Source of the DNA: Diospyros lotus
Lineage: Eukaryota; Streptophyta; Magnoliopsida; Ericales; Ebenaceae
Assembly: GCF_014633365.1 (NCBI RefSeq)
Contig: NC_068339.1
Span: forward strand, 30,699,316-30,763,315
Reading direction: 5' to 3'
Length of the DNA: 64,000 nucleotides
Shown: piece after piece, positions 11,471 through 23,438 of the stretch
Numbering within the stretch: the stretch's first letter is position 1
Layout: each line of letters starts with the position of its first letter
The notes under the pieces: model-generated
Seen by the model: only the letters and a program-made list of their open reading frames with translations
Told to the model about the DNA's origin: nothing
Database searches by the model: none
Position numbers and translations under genes: made by a program

Positions 11471-12022
11471 CCATAATATTTTATTTAACCTATAAAAGGA
11501 TTGGGCCATTTAATTATATTTCTAGTTGGACTAGAATAAGCCCACTTATGATTCTAATTAAATTAGAATTAATGGGCTAGCCCAATCCATTAGGGTTTTA
11601 GAAACCCTAGGATATTTCATTATAAATATCCTTTTATAGGTTGCCCATTATTGAGATGATTTTTGGTGTCGTTTTTCAAGAGTTGAAAAACGCATTGCCG
11701 TTCACTCTTCCCCGTTTCTTTTGGCATCGATTTGAAACGTGGGTGTTCTTTTACCGTCCATACACAAGCCGCGCAAAGGAGAAGGAGCTAGCACTCCTAT
11801 TCCGCTCTCCTTGCCAACGGACGCGTGCCGCGTATCACGAGTTAGAGGCCGGACGCTTGGACGGCTCGAATCCGCGAACGACTCGATAATCTAAAGGTTA
11901 GATTTATTTATTTGTTTGTGAATGATTTGATTTCGACGTTGATCCAATCGCCGGGATCGGGGTAAGGTTCAAAATTTTTGAACTACGCTGCTTGCCCCGT
12001 AGCGATCTTGCTTTACTTTCAA

Positions 12023-12035
12023 TGGTATCAGAGCC
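12023..12035 (+). other. Primer binding site of C1
   Basis: TGGTATCAGAGCC sits one base after the LTR end at 12021 and is the standard complement of the 3' end of initiator tRNA-Met used by most plant copia elements. Confidence 0.95.
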
Positions 12036-13999
12036 ATCGTCGAAATATTTCAATTCCTTACGTGCGGATTCGGTTATGTTGTTATTTGTGAAATAATTAA
12101 ATGATTGTTGCGTTTGTATTTTTGGATTGCAAAACGTTTTTGGGTGAAGGGCAAAAGATCGTGTATGACACGAAAAAGGGCAAAACGGCGTTCGGGGTGC
12201 ATACGGATGCATCGGGGCGTCGAAAGACGCGGCCGAGCGGGTCCCGCGTACGCTGGGCATGGCCTGGGGCGGCCTGGGCGCGCGCAGGGCCCGGCCAGGC
12301 GCGGCCGTGCGCGCGCATGGCGCGCCCAGGGGCAGCCGCGCGCGCGCAGGGCCCTCATGGGCGGCCGCGCGCGCGCGCAAGGCGCGGCCGGGCGCGGGCG
12401 CGACCCGCGACCCGCGCGCGGTCCGCGGGTTCGACCCGCGACCCGCGCGCGGCCTTGCGCGGCCCGCGCGGCCCGCGCGGCCCGCGCACGGCCTTTGCGC
12501 GCCCCGCGCGGCCCCAGTGGGCCGCGCTCGCCCCAAGCGGCCCCTGCCGCGCGGCCGGGCGCGCCAGGCGCGGCCCATGCGCGCCCAGGCCTGGCAGCAT
12601 GTTTGACATGCTGCCCAACCGCCTCCCGGCCCCTCCCGCTCCCTCAGGCTTCGATTTGACCCTTCTCGGGGGTCACCGTGAAGCACCCGGGCCGACCCTT
12701 CGGTGGCCCAGTGCGTTCCGTTCCCTTTTGGTGGGGCCCAGCCAAGTTGTTTGGCTATTTTTATTATTTTTATCCGATCCATGAGTGTATGACACTTATG
12801 GGCCGTGATTAAAAATGGGCCAGGGCCATTAATTGGGTTATTTATTAATTATTGGGCTGCTAATGTATGTTTGACATACATTGGTTGATCCAAGGCCTGT
12901 TGAGCCTTGTTAGTTAGACTAATGGATAGAGCCCAAGCCCAACTCAATTAAAACAATTTTGTTTTTCCAAAATCATACAAATTTTTCAATTTATTGAAAG
13001 CGTTTCATTAAGTTTGAAATAAATGCGACAATTAATTAACATAATCTAAATGAATCAATGTGATTGATTGCATGGGTGTATGGTATGGATCGAGTCGACC
13101 ATTTATTTTATGTTGGGAATGAATGCTTGTAAATTTGGTTTTTGAAATAGGGCCTGCGTGTCCTGCCTCTCTTATACTCTGATGTACATTCTCTTCTCAT
13201 CTCACTCCCCCCGAATGTAACTCGGGGTTTCTGATTCTATGTAATGTATGTAGAATAGAATAGAGTAGCGATAGTTGTAGTTTGTATGAAGAGCAAGAGA
13301 TGGAGCCAAATTGAAGACAAGATTCGAAGACCAATGAAGGCTTGAAGAATGTGCTTATGAAGCAAGATGTGATTCTTCACCTAGGTTTGACCCGCTAGCT
13401 TCCCTTCTATGGCTCGAGGGGACTAGCCGTAGTTATCCATACCATACACCGGTTTGAGTCGTTTATTATGTATTATTAATTTGATTAATTGCATGTGATG
13501 AGACCTAAATAAATAAATAATAAATCTCTCATTAATATTAAGCCAACTTGCCTTCCATCATTATGAAGCATTAGGTTTCTAGCTGGCACTTGATTTGTTG
13601 AGTCACTCAAGGTCATGTGTCACCTATGATTCCTATGCTTCATGGGCCATGAGATGTCCCTGAATGATGGGTCCGACTTAACTAGAAAAGTGGGGTTTGT
13701 TGAGTCACTCAAGGCCTTACTGAGTATAGAGGCAAAGATTGGGAGTCACATAAGATGTGCTTGACAAGGAGTTGTCAACCCAATGAATCTAGGAGTTGCA
13801 TGGAGATGCAATTGGTAGCAAGTACCTACCTAATCGATCCTAACACAATTTGTTGAGTCACTCAAGGTTGTATGAGGGGAGATGGGATCCTAGCCTGCTA
13901 GGAAATCTTCCAACGGGATTTCTCGAGTTATGTCTTGAGGGTGGCAAACTCGTAGAAAATAGTGGGAGCAATCATAAAATGTTCTTGCAATTTATGATT
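12036..13999 (+). other. Leader of C1 with a GC-rich block; no credible gene
   Basis: Two kilobases without recognisable coding. 12180-12610 is extremely GC-rich (runs of GCGCGC, GGCCGCGCG) inside otherwise AT-rich DNA; long ORFs there occur in five frames with Arg/Ala/Pro/Gly-only composition and are composition artefacts. 13590-13870 holds three copies of TTGTTGAGTCACTCAAGG. Confidence 0.7.
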
Positions 14000-14730
14000 T
14001 CGTAATTCAATATGATTATAATAATATCTCTATTCAGTTGTTGATCCAGAATGTCTGGAAACATGTCGATAAGATCGATACTCGAGGGCAATAATACCTT
14101 CAACGGACTAATTTCTATGACTGGGAGATCATCTTGAGGATAGTCCTCATGTATGATAAGATTCTTTATGCGATAAAGAGCTATCTTCTTACGAAGCCAC
14201 CAGTTAAAGAAATAATAGCACATTAGGCCTGGACGATGCACATGAGTGATATGATCATCGCTTGATATATCGTCTTGGCTGCCATGACCCCGAAACATAG
14301 GTCGCCACATAAGAGTTATGATGCCTATGAGATCATGGCTAGGCTCAAGGACCATCTGTTGAGAAGCATGCCATGGAGATGATATGTTTTATCAATAGGT
14401 TGCTAGAGCTGAACTTGGGTATGGATGTTGAAACTTACCTTACATTTGCTGTTATAGTCCCTCCCTAAAAGTTATGGATAAGACTCTTAGAGAGTAGCTG
14501 TCCATACTAAGGGAGACCAAGCCTAAAATTGATTATAGGCCAAGAGAAGTGTTCTCTTAGTTGAAAGGCCCAAGGCGCACAAGGGTAAGCCCAAGAGTAA
14601 GAAAGCCAAAAAGGAAGAAAAGTTCTTCCATAGCGCAATCTGGAAGAGTCTAGAAGACTAAAACCCAAAGGGCAAGGAGGATGCAATCTATCTCCACCGT
14701 GATAAACCGAGAGGTGTAGAGTAAGAAGAG
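14000..14730 (+). pseudogene. gag: Degraded copia gag of C1
   Basis: Conceptual translation in shifting frames gives pieces expected for copia gag: an NTFNGLNFYDWE-like block near 14090 (canonical ...NFYDWLRNLRI), a VLMYDKILYAI-like block, a KSYDAYEIMARLKDHL-like block near 14310 and a Lys-rich tail (KPKSKKAKKEEK) near 14590. Many stops and frameshifts interrupt it; the zinc knuckle was not found. It cannot give a capsid protein. Recognition is by pattern only. Confidence 0.55.
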
Positions 14731-14799
14731 TTCTACTCATGACACTTCAGGTATTTATGTTATTGTAATTAATCTATCTACTTCTGATCAGTCCACATG

Positions 14800-17569
14800 A
14801 GTATTAGATACTGGATCTAATGCTCATATTTACACTTTCGTGTATGGGCTTGGGAGTACGAGGAGATTAATAATAGGAGAAGTGTACCTACACGTGGTAA
14901 ATGGATCAAAAGTTGTTCCATTAGTTGTAGGGACCTATTTCTTGACATTGCCCATAGGGCTTGTATTGGAATTACATAACTGTTACTACAATCTTAGTTT
15001 GACTAGGAATATAATTTCTATTTCTTGTTTGACAAGAATGGAGATTCATTTTCATTCAAGGACAATAGTTGTTCATTTTATAAAAATGAGTTGTTTTATG
15101 GTAAAACAACAGTACGTAACAGTTTATATGTCCTTGATGTTGATACTCCTATCAATAACATAAATATTAAGCGACTTAAATCAGATGATTTAAATAGCAC
15201 TTATTTATGGCATTGTTTCCTTAGCCATATAAATGAGACTCGCACATCCAACTTGTATAGAGATGGATATCTCGGCACATTTGATTATGAATCATATGGT
15301 GCTTGCGAATCTTGTTTACTTGGTAAGATGACTAAGTCTCTTTTTAAAGTAAAGGGAGGCTACATAAGTGCTAGGGCTTGTGCACATTGATGTGTGTGGG
15401 CCCATATCCATCCAGGCTCGAGGTGGGTATATCTACTTCATAACCTTTACTGATGATAGATCATGTTTTGGTTATGTGTATCTTTTAAGACACAAATCTG
15501 AGACTTTTGAAAAGTTCAAAGAATTCAGATTTGAAGTAGAGAAACAAACTGAGAAAAGTATCAAAGTACTTCGATCAGATCGAGGTGGTGAATACTTGAA
15601 CAGTGAGTTTCTAGATCATCTGAAGTAGAATGTGATTCTCTCACAATGGACTCCACCTAGAACATCAGAGATGAATGGTGTGTCTAAAGGAGGAATAGGA
15701 CCTTGTTGGACATGGTCTGGTCCATGATGAGTCGCGCTGAACTCCCTATTTCATTTTGGGGATACGCACTCCTCACCGCGATCTTTGTTTTGAACAGGGT
15801 TCCAAGTAAATCAATTACTCAGACTCCATATAAGATATGGAAAGGAAAGAAGCCAAATTTGTCTTTCCTTAAGATTTGGGGTTGTCAAATTTATGTTAAA
15901 CGTGTTGACAGTAATAAGCTACAACCCAAATCGACGAGATATCTGTTTGTGGGATATCCAAGTGGATATTACTTTTACCACCCATGTGAACAAAAGGTGT
16001 TTTGTTGCCAAGCATGTGGTATTCCTTGAGAAGGAATTCTTAGATGCTGTGGCTAGTGGGAGGAATGTTAAGCTTGAATAAGATTCGAGGCGAACCACAA
16101 ACAAATACTCCCCTCCAGGAACCCGAGAAAGATCACACACAAGAAGTTGTGTCAACTCCCCAACCTTCTACACAAGAACCTCATAGGTCGATGAGGGTTC
16201 GTTGCGAGCAAGAGAGATATGGATTTCTCATCTCGGCACATGGAGATGTGCTTCTGGTTGTGAACGATGAGCCTACTACCTATGATGAGGCAATGTCTGA
16301 CATTGACTCTGGGTTATGACAGATGAATGACAAAATAGCTTTCCTTAAAGGAAACCTGGTCGAGGATGTGTATATGACACAGCCTGACGGTTTTGTTACT
16401 CATAAACATGCAAATAAGATTTGCAACTTGCAAAGGTCCATTTATGGACTAAGGCAAGCATCCCGGAGTTAGAATCAATGTTTTGATGAAAAGATCAAAA
16501 GTTTGATTTTTCACAAAAGGGAAGTTGATCCTTGTGTTTACAAGAAGGTTAGTGGGAGCGTGGTAGTCCTTTTAGTCCTATATGTGGACAATATATTGCT
16601 CATAGGGAATGGTGTTCCCATGATGCAATTAGTTAAAATATGGCTTTCAAAATATTTTCTCCATGAAGAATTTAGGAGAAGCAGCCTATATTCTGGGAAT
16701 AAGGATCTATAGAGATAGATCCAGGAGGTTGCTAGCACTCTCCCATAGTGTGTACATTGACAAGGTGCTAAAAAGGTTTAGCATGGAAGATTCTAGGAGG
16801 AGAAGTCTTCCCATGTCACATGGAATACATCTCTCCAAGGCTATGTGTTTGAAGACACAAGATGAGAGAGATAGGATGAGTCGAGCGCAATATGCCTTGG
16901 CTATTGGCTCGATCATGTATGCCATGTTATGTACGAGGCCTGATATCGCATATACTTTGAGCATATGTAGTAGATATCAAGTTGATCCAGGTTAGAAACA
17001 CTGGATTGCTGTGAAAAACATTCTTAAGTACTTGTGAAGCACTAAAGAGATGTTTTTTGCCATATGGAGAATAAGAGCATACCATGAAGGGGTTCATGGA
17101 TGCCAGTTTCCAATTTGACCATGATGATTTTAAATCACGTACAGTTGAAATTCATATTCTGCCTATATGGCTGGGCCATGAGTTGGAAGAGTTCCAACAA
17201 GAGATAGTGGCAGATTCAACAACTGAAGTCGAATACATAACAACCTTCGAAGCAGCTAAGGAGGTTGTATGGATCCATAAGTTCATTGATGAACTTAAAG
17301 TGGTGTCCAGCATTGTTGATCTAATAACAGTTATTGGGACAATAATGGAGCCATCGCGTAAGCGAAGGAACCACGGTCTCATCAACGGACCAAACTTGTA
17401 TTGCGGCATCACCATATGATAATGGAGATTATCAGCTGAGGTGACATATGTAGAGAAAGTATCGACGGATGACAATGTCGTAAATCCCTTGACTAAAGCT
17501 CTGTCCCAGGAGAAACATGAAAGTCATGTTCGATCATCAGGTATAAGATACATGAATGATTGGCTCTAG
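14800..17569 (+). pseudogene. pol: Copia pol of C1 with frameshifts, stops and an RT deletion
   Basis: Order: protease-like block (STWVLDTGS-like remains near 14800), GAG-pre-integrase zinc region (15190-15360), integrase core (VHIDVCGPI, VLRSDRGGEYLN at 15570, then SRAELPISFWGYAL, LKIWGCQIYVK), reverse transcriptase and RNase H ending with GIRYMNDWL then TAG at 17567-17569. Between 16320 and 16340 about 80-100 RT residues are missing, including most of the fingers and the region of the first catalytic Asp. The second motif reads YVDN near 16585 where YVDD is required. Several frameshifts follow (for example near 16665). The element cannot make its own RT, yet its LTRs are about 99% alike, so it was probably copied in trans. 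Confidence 0.9.
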
Positions 17570-17583
17570 TGCAAGTGGGAGAT

Positions 17584-19582
17584 TGTTAGTGTAGGTGCTC
17601 TAGACCCAATCAGATTGGGCATGTTGTACACTGACAATTGTAATCATGTTATTATTTGAATAAGGAGTTATTCAAATTCACAAGAAGTCATTCTATTAGT
17701 TTCTTGTTATTATTGTAATAACCGAATGAAACTAGATAGAAGTCCATATGATGTATACTGTGAATAATCTATAAAGATGTGAGATGATGCATCATAGTTT
17801 ATAGACATCATTAAACGTCCCAAGTCGTAGCAATGTCAAGAATGGACATTGATAATTGCGGTAAGACTTGTATGTGCTATGTTTTTGCTATGTGATAGCA
17901 ATGGGGGTCTCACACCCATAGGCATGGGGATGCCTAGACAAGTACAAAGGTGACCAATGTTGGAGAACGTGTCACTGGACATGACTCGCCATGAGAATCC
18001 ATTTTGGTTAAATGTTGATGGAATTCTCATACGAGATGGGTGTAACTAATCCTTGGACCTGAGGTTGTCACGGTCATCTCATAAGAAGACTGGTATGCTT
18101 TGACATCGTTTCGATGGGCTTAGACAAAGGCTGCACGTGGGCGATCGTTGGGTATATCATGAGGCTTATGGAGATGGGTGCATAGCCAAGATGGGACTCG
18201 TCTATCCCTTGATAGAGGATGATGTATCTAAGGCGCATTCGGTGGATATTCACTTTAAATCTATGGCCATGGTGAAAGAGATCAATAAGGAGTTATTGAT
18301 TCACTTTCTATTAAGTGAAGATATCCGAAAGACCGAAGAAAACTCATGTGATCATTATCAAGCAACACATCGCCATACTTGAGATCACATAAGATGCATT
18401 GACGAGAGGATCGTATTACACGGTAACCATGCTCGTGAAAGGTTATTTGCGGATTATGAATCCTTCTGAATAATTGGGTAGGCATGATGCCTTGCTAGAG
18501 GCCAATCTTGTCTTATGTGTTCGTACCGACACATTGCCAACATATTCGGAAGCCTAATGAGTCATACGCAATAGGCACGGTCCCTGACTTAATCCAGGAG
18601 AGTGGACGTATGGTTAAGTGGGACACTTCGGCAAGAAGTTGTGCCGTCGTAGGTTCTCACGGAAAAAGAACAGATAGACGTAATGACGTCGATATGACGA
18701 GGAGTCGTCGTAATGGAAAGAGTTTCCTAAAAATGGCATTTGATTAAATTAGGAAGGAGTTTCTAATTTAATGATTTTCTATTTGTTGGAGTGGCAAATA
18801 GGAAATAAAATATTTTTGGGCTTAAGTTAATATTTGGACTAAATTAGATTTGGGCCAAATATTAAATTAAATATTATATTTGGACTAAATTGGATTTGGG
18901 CCAAATATTAAAATAAATATTATATTTGGACTAAATTAGATTTGGGCCAAATATTAAATATTATATTTGGACCAAATTAGATTTGGGCCAAATATTAAAT
19001 AAAATATATTTGGGCTTGAATTAGATTTGGGCCATAATATTTTATTTAACCTATAAAAGGATTGGGCCATTTAATTATATTTCTAGTTGGACTAGAATAA
19101 GCCCACTTATGATTCTAATTAAATTAGAATTAATGGGCTAGCCCAATCCATTAGGGTTTTAGAAACCCTAGGATATTTCATTATAAATATCCTTTTATAG
19201 GTTGCCCATTATTGAGGTGATTTTTGGTGTTGTTTTTCAAGAGTTGAAAAACGCATTGCCGTTCACTCTTCCCCGTTTCTTTTGGCATCGATTTGAAACG
19301 TGGGTGTTCTTTTACCGTCCATACACAAGCCGCGCAAAGGAGAAGGAGCTAGCACTCTTATTCCGCTCTCCTTGCCAACGGACGCGTGCCGCGTATCACG
19401 AGTTAGAGGCCGGACGCTTGGACGGCTCGAATCCGCGAATGACTCGATAATCTAAAGGTTAGATTTATTTATTTGTTTGTGAATGATTTGATTTCGACGT
19501 TGATCCAATCTCCGGGATTGGGGTAAGGTTCAAAATTTTTGAACTACGCTGCTTGCCCCGTAGCGATCTTGCTTTACTTTCA
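17584..19582 (+). repeat. 3' LTR of C1
   Basis: 1999 bp, TGTTAGTGTAGG...TTTACTTTCA, preceded by a purine tract and followed by the target duplicate GTCAT. TATA box near 19052. Confidence 0.95.
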
Positions 19583-19865
19583 GTCATCCTCAGGTCACTC
19601 GTTCATCCGAGGCCACTCGTCATCCTTAGGTCCCTCGTTCATCTTGGGCCATCTGATCATCAACCCACCTGATCATCAGCCCACTAGATTTACCAGATCC
19701 ATCAGACCATCAGATCTATCAGACCCTCAACTCTGTAAGATCACCAGATCTGGACCTCTACCAGATCCAGTTACTCGTCAAGATTCTCATCAGTGAAGGC
19801 ACGACTCCTAAGACTCTTGTGTCTCTCCTCAATTAAAAATAGATTGTTGTATTTTGGCAACAACA

Positions 19866-22259
19866 GGTAGTATGAGACCTCCGGGAAGCTGAGGAGACCC
19901 TAGGGGTGGTCCAATTTTGCGAGTAAGGAAACCCTAAGGTGTTTTCGGGTGGAATAAAGATCCCGTGCAGTTGCAGGAACAAAATTAACATTTTTGAGTA
20001 AAGGTCGATTATTAATTTTGGAGAATTAAGGTTTTTCGTGGCTTGAGAGTAATTAAATTTAACCCTGGAGGGTCCAAGTGCAATTAATAGTTCTTCAAAT
20101 GCAATTACCCAAAGTTTCTAAGTGAGATTATGAGAAAAATTGAGGGTTAAATGTGTATTATATATGTATATATATATATGTAGGTGTAAGCTTCCAGGAA
20201 GCTTTCTTTCTCAGTTATTTTCAAATGCAAAGGGAGAGATTGCGAGAAAGAGAAAAGAGCTCGTGAGAGCTTATGACCAAGAGAGGCTAAGAAAACGAGG
20301 GTCGAGAGCAGAGAGGAGCTGAGGGAAAACAACCGAGGGATAGAGAGAGATCGCTAGAAAGATGAGGCGATGGCTGATCAAAGGTCGCCATGGCAGAGGC
20401 TGATGGAGGCACCAGCGGCGGACCAACGAAGGCGCGTGGTGGAGCTCGTGGAGGCCAGAGGCTGAGCTGGGTCACGGTGGTGCGTAGTGGCTGCCTAGGT
20501 GCATTGATGGCCGGCCGAGCTGCCACCGATGATGGCAGTGGTGGTGCGTGCAGGCTGCACGTGGGAGGCCGCCATGGCTGCTCACGGTGGCAGTGACCGA
20601 GGCACGGGGAGGCCAGTTCAAGTGGCAGTTGTGCGGCAGCTGGAGGTGGCCAGAGGTGATGGCAGCGCAAGCAGCAGTGGTGGTCAACTGCGTGTGTGCG
20701 CATTGGAGGTTGAAGAAGAAGGAAAAGTGGCCGGACGCAGAAGAAAAGAAGAAGAATAGTGGAGAAGGAGAAGAAAATAAAAGAAGAAAGAAAAAGAAAA
20801 AAATATATAGAAAATAAAATAAAAGGAAAATCTGGAAAAAATACAAGGAAATGCCGAAATTTTTTAAGAAATCGGGGAAAATTTTAAAAATTATTTTGGG
20901 GCTCGAGGAGCGTGCTGAGGCTTGAAAATGGGATTTTTTGGCGCAAGTGGCAGCTCGGGAGGGAACGCCTGTGTGGGCGGTTGGCAGGATTTCTCCTCCA
21001 AAACGGGTAAGGTAAACTAATTAAATTTATTTTCAAGTTAATTTCCATTATGTGAGATAATGTGAAGCATTGGTTGGATTAAACCCTTGGTTGGGGTTGT
21101 TTGGAAATAGTCGATAGGTCATTTTTGCGGTGGTGGTCTTGTTTGCATTTGTAAGTATTTCTTTATGAGTTGGATGTAGCGAGCAACATTTGCATGATAT
21201 ATGTTCTAGTGTACCTATGGCCATATGGAGGACTAGTGTTAGGGAAAGGGTGGGTTGATGCCTTAACCTATAGTGGTTATGAGGGCATGGAAGACCACCC
21301 ATTTGCATTGTATTTTTCATTACATCATCTCTCATGCTTCATTTACTTATGCACTGCACCCTTACTGAGTCTTTATGACCCATGAGGTTTTACTTCGTGT
21401 TGTAGATGTGCAAGTCCAGATGCAAGCAGGGATGGTGTCAGGAGGCTATTGTGGCAACTAGCAGTGTTGTCGGGTTGTATGTTATGTATTTGTCATGTAT
21501 GTATTCATGTGGTTAAATGTAAATGTTGTTGAGTGCTTGATGTATCTAGTTGTTGTAGTCACCATAGTGTGATAAGTGTTTGTGAGATTGCTTGATTTAT
21601 ATGGCTTTAGTTGGTGGAGCCGAGTCTTGGATCAGATAATTTTTGAAAGGTATGTTCCCATAAATCTCCAATACTCAACGAAGTGTCTGTTAAGCTAGCT
21701 TTATCCCTCGGTCAACTTTGGCTTACTATGAGGCGAGCTGAAGAAAAGTGAAGCTCACTCAGGTTTCGGGTCCCGTTCTGCTGTGTTTCCTTATCTGTGT
21801 TTGGAATCAATTCCTTGAGTGGTGCGAAGGGAAGGACGAAGCCTAGTCCCCACCTAGGGCATTTCTTGATGAAACATAGTTCATCTCTTCAATTATTGGA
21901 TTGTCGTGCGAGTAATCCGGTCGATTATTAATCGGTGACACCCGTAGGTGGGAGCGGGGCGTTAGATTTGTCAGCTATAGAAGAAAGATTACACGACCCT
22001 TCTTCATTGTCGTCGCCCTCAAATCCTTCGGATCATTAGGAGGATCTGTCATTGCCATGGATAGATATTACATTGTATTATTTTTATTGTTCATGGACGA
22101 TGTGTCTTATTAATATTGTATGGATTTCTTGTATGAATTTAATATTTTATGGATTTAATATTGTGTATTTCAAGTTTATATATTTATGCATGATTTATAT
22201 TGTGTATATCAGGTTTAGATATAAAATTTTGTAGGAAAATTAATTATTTTTTAATTAAA
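19866..22259. other. Decayed LTR-like sequence, family not resolved
   Basis: No credible gene. It has a TATA-like (TA)n stretch near 20158-20180, then a GAGAG-rich and GC-rich stretch (20230-20720) that looks like an LTR R/U5 in plus orientation. GGGGCGTTAGA at about 21956 resembles the conserved end of chromovirus LTRs. ORFs of 60-138 aa overlap in several frames without family resemblance. Probably one or two old gypsy LTRs. Confidence 0.35.
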
Positions 22260-22526
22260 TTTATAATTGAGACGGATTTGGAGACGGAAAAATTCCATCT
22301 CCGTCTCAAAATTATATCGAATTAGTCTCAGAATCGGTCTCAAAATCCGTCTCAAAAATCCATCTCAAAATTCATTTCAAAATCTGTCTCAAACAGAGAC
22401 GGGAGAAATGAAAGTTTGTCTCAAATAGAGACAGAAAAAGTTTGTCTCAAATTTACTGATGGAGGTTTTTACGACAACCAAAATCCGTCTCAAAATTTGT
22501 CTCAAATTAACTATTTTCTTGTAGTG
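22260..22526. mobile_element. Terminus of a CACTA DNA transposon
   Basis: The block ends TTTTCTTGTAGTG, the reverse complement of CACTACAAGAAAA, the typical terminal inverted repeat of plant CACTA (En/Spm) elements. Inside it are many subterminal copies of a CCGTCTCAAA-type motif in both orientations, as expected for transposase binding sites. The opposite terminus was not found in the window. Confidence 0.75.
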
Positions 22527-22849
22527 ATATTACCTATCTTAGCTTATTGATTACTACGTTTGATATACTGAGAAGGTAGAATGAGATTGTTGGGGAATAA
22601 TTTATGTTAAGTATATGTTGAAAAAAAAAAATATTCCCAAAATCCCAGGTTAATGCCACGCTTGGGAAAAGCGGGATGTTACACTTATGATAAATCAAGA
22701 CAACATATATCACACACAACTCGTCTTATACCTTCGAGTTCTATACAACTGTGTCCATTTTAGTCCTGAACAGTATCTTGAATTCATGAGAGCTCTATAG
22801 AACCCAAGCCCTTTGAACAGTTCTCATAGAAGCTGTAACAGCTGAGGTC
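22527..22849 (-). other. Short chromovirus-LTR-like start and unassigned sequence
   Basis: On the minus strand, sequence from about 22681 reads TGTAACATCCCGCTTTTCCC, resembling the start of a chromovirus LTR; only about 150 bp remain before the CACTA end. 22682-22849 shows no coding. Confidence 0.35.
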
Positions 22850-23175
22850 CACATAGCAATGCTAGGCAGAAGATATAACCTTCATCAAACTATTGGATTG
22901 TATAACTATTAGGACTCTTGATCAATGGCAGAAGCATGAGAGATTTATCATTTTCTGATGTGGGATTTCAATATTTGTAAATTTTTAGCCTTTCATTCCA
23001 ATTTAGCCGAATGCAAGCTATTATTGGAATGAAAGGTTAAAAATTTACAAATATTGAAATCCCACATCAGAATATGATAAATCTCTCATGCTTGTGCCAT
23101 TAATCAAGAATCATAATAGTTATACAATCCAATAGTTTAATGAAGGTTATATCTTGTGCCTAGCATTGCTATGTG
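22850..23175. repeat. Long hairpin: two 153-bp inverted arms, 20-bp loop
   Basis: Left arm 22850-23002 and right arm 23023-23175 are reverse complements with 8 mismatches by eye (about 95%) and no gaps. Weaker pairing extends some 20 bp further outward. No ORF is present. It could be a foldback transposable element, an inverted LTR duplication or a small-RNA precursor. Confidence 0.9.
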
Positions 23176-23438
23176 AACCCTGGCCGTTACAGAAGCGACC
23201 TACTTCTACTCTCACATAAGTAATCATTGATTAAGAATACTTTGTCACTACTCCTCTTATAATAAAAAATCAATATTACATGTACCATCAATAGATCACA
23301 CACTCTCTTTCCTACCGGGTACAGGGAAGAAACTATAAGTTCCTTAGTGTGTAGACTATGAATTATTCCAGCCAGTTTGCCTATTTAACCCAAATCTTGG
23401 AATCTTCAATCAACTAGGTTAGGTTACCACTAGAAAAT
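23176..23438 (-). other. 3' untranslated part of copia element E3
   Basis: Sequence between the hairpin and the E3 pol stop codon; no coding. The E3 3' LTR boundary could not be placed. Confidence 0.4.

Larger units (their letters stand above)
8814..12021 (+). repeat. 5' LTR of C1 (contains a solo LTR)
   Basis: Apart from the 9840-11043 insertion it matches the 3' LTR closely. U3 carries four to five tandem hairpin units (11225-11470, TTTGGnCCAAA cores), then a TATA box at 11491 (CCTATAAAAGG) followed by the putative R/U5. Small ORFs in it recur in the other LTR and are not regarded as genes. Confidence 0.95.
8814..19582 (+). mobile_element. Ty1/copia element C1, full length but coding-dead
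   Basis: LTRs 8814-12021 and 17584-19582 both begin TGTTAGTGTAGGTGC and end GCTTTACTTTCA. After removing a 1209-bp insertion (solo LTR plus TSD) the left LTR is 1999 bp, exactly the length of the right one, with about 20-25 differences by eye (about 99% identity). Target duplication: GTTAT at 8809-8813 and GTCAT at 19583-19587 (one C-to-T change). A perfect initiator tRNA-Met type primer site (TGGTATCAGAGCC) follows the left LTR and a purine tract (AAGTGGGAGAT) precedes the right one. The interior holds a 2-kb leader, a ruined gag and a ruined pol. Two more LTRs of the family occur as D1 and D2. Confidence 0.95.
7646..19865 (+). mobile_element. 3' LTR of the Tat-type element, interrupted by copia element C1
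   Basis: The LTR begins TGATGTACCC after a polypurine tract (7646, or 8042 in the duplicated copy) and probably ends TTTGGCAACAACA at 19865. Its own sequence is 7646-8813 plus 19588-19865; the part between belongs to C1 and its duplicated target. Features in order: a palindrome array (7745-8340), a TATA box (8464-8473, CTATATATAT), a transcribed region with CACTCG-rich degenerate repeats, and the same CACTCGTCATCC repeats resuming after C1. The exact LTR end is a judgement; the 5' LTR is not in the window. Confidence 0.7.

Noticed and set aside
11904..12784. Long ORFs (up to 292 aa) on both strands over the GC-rich block
   Set aside because: Open frames in five of six phases with Arg/Ala/Pro/Gly-only composition and no domain; expected by chance in GC-rich DNA that lacks stop codons.
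20287..20846. Overlapping ORFs in a GC/GA-rich stretch on both strands
   Set aside because: Low-complexity leader-like sequence of a decayed LTR; no conserved motif.
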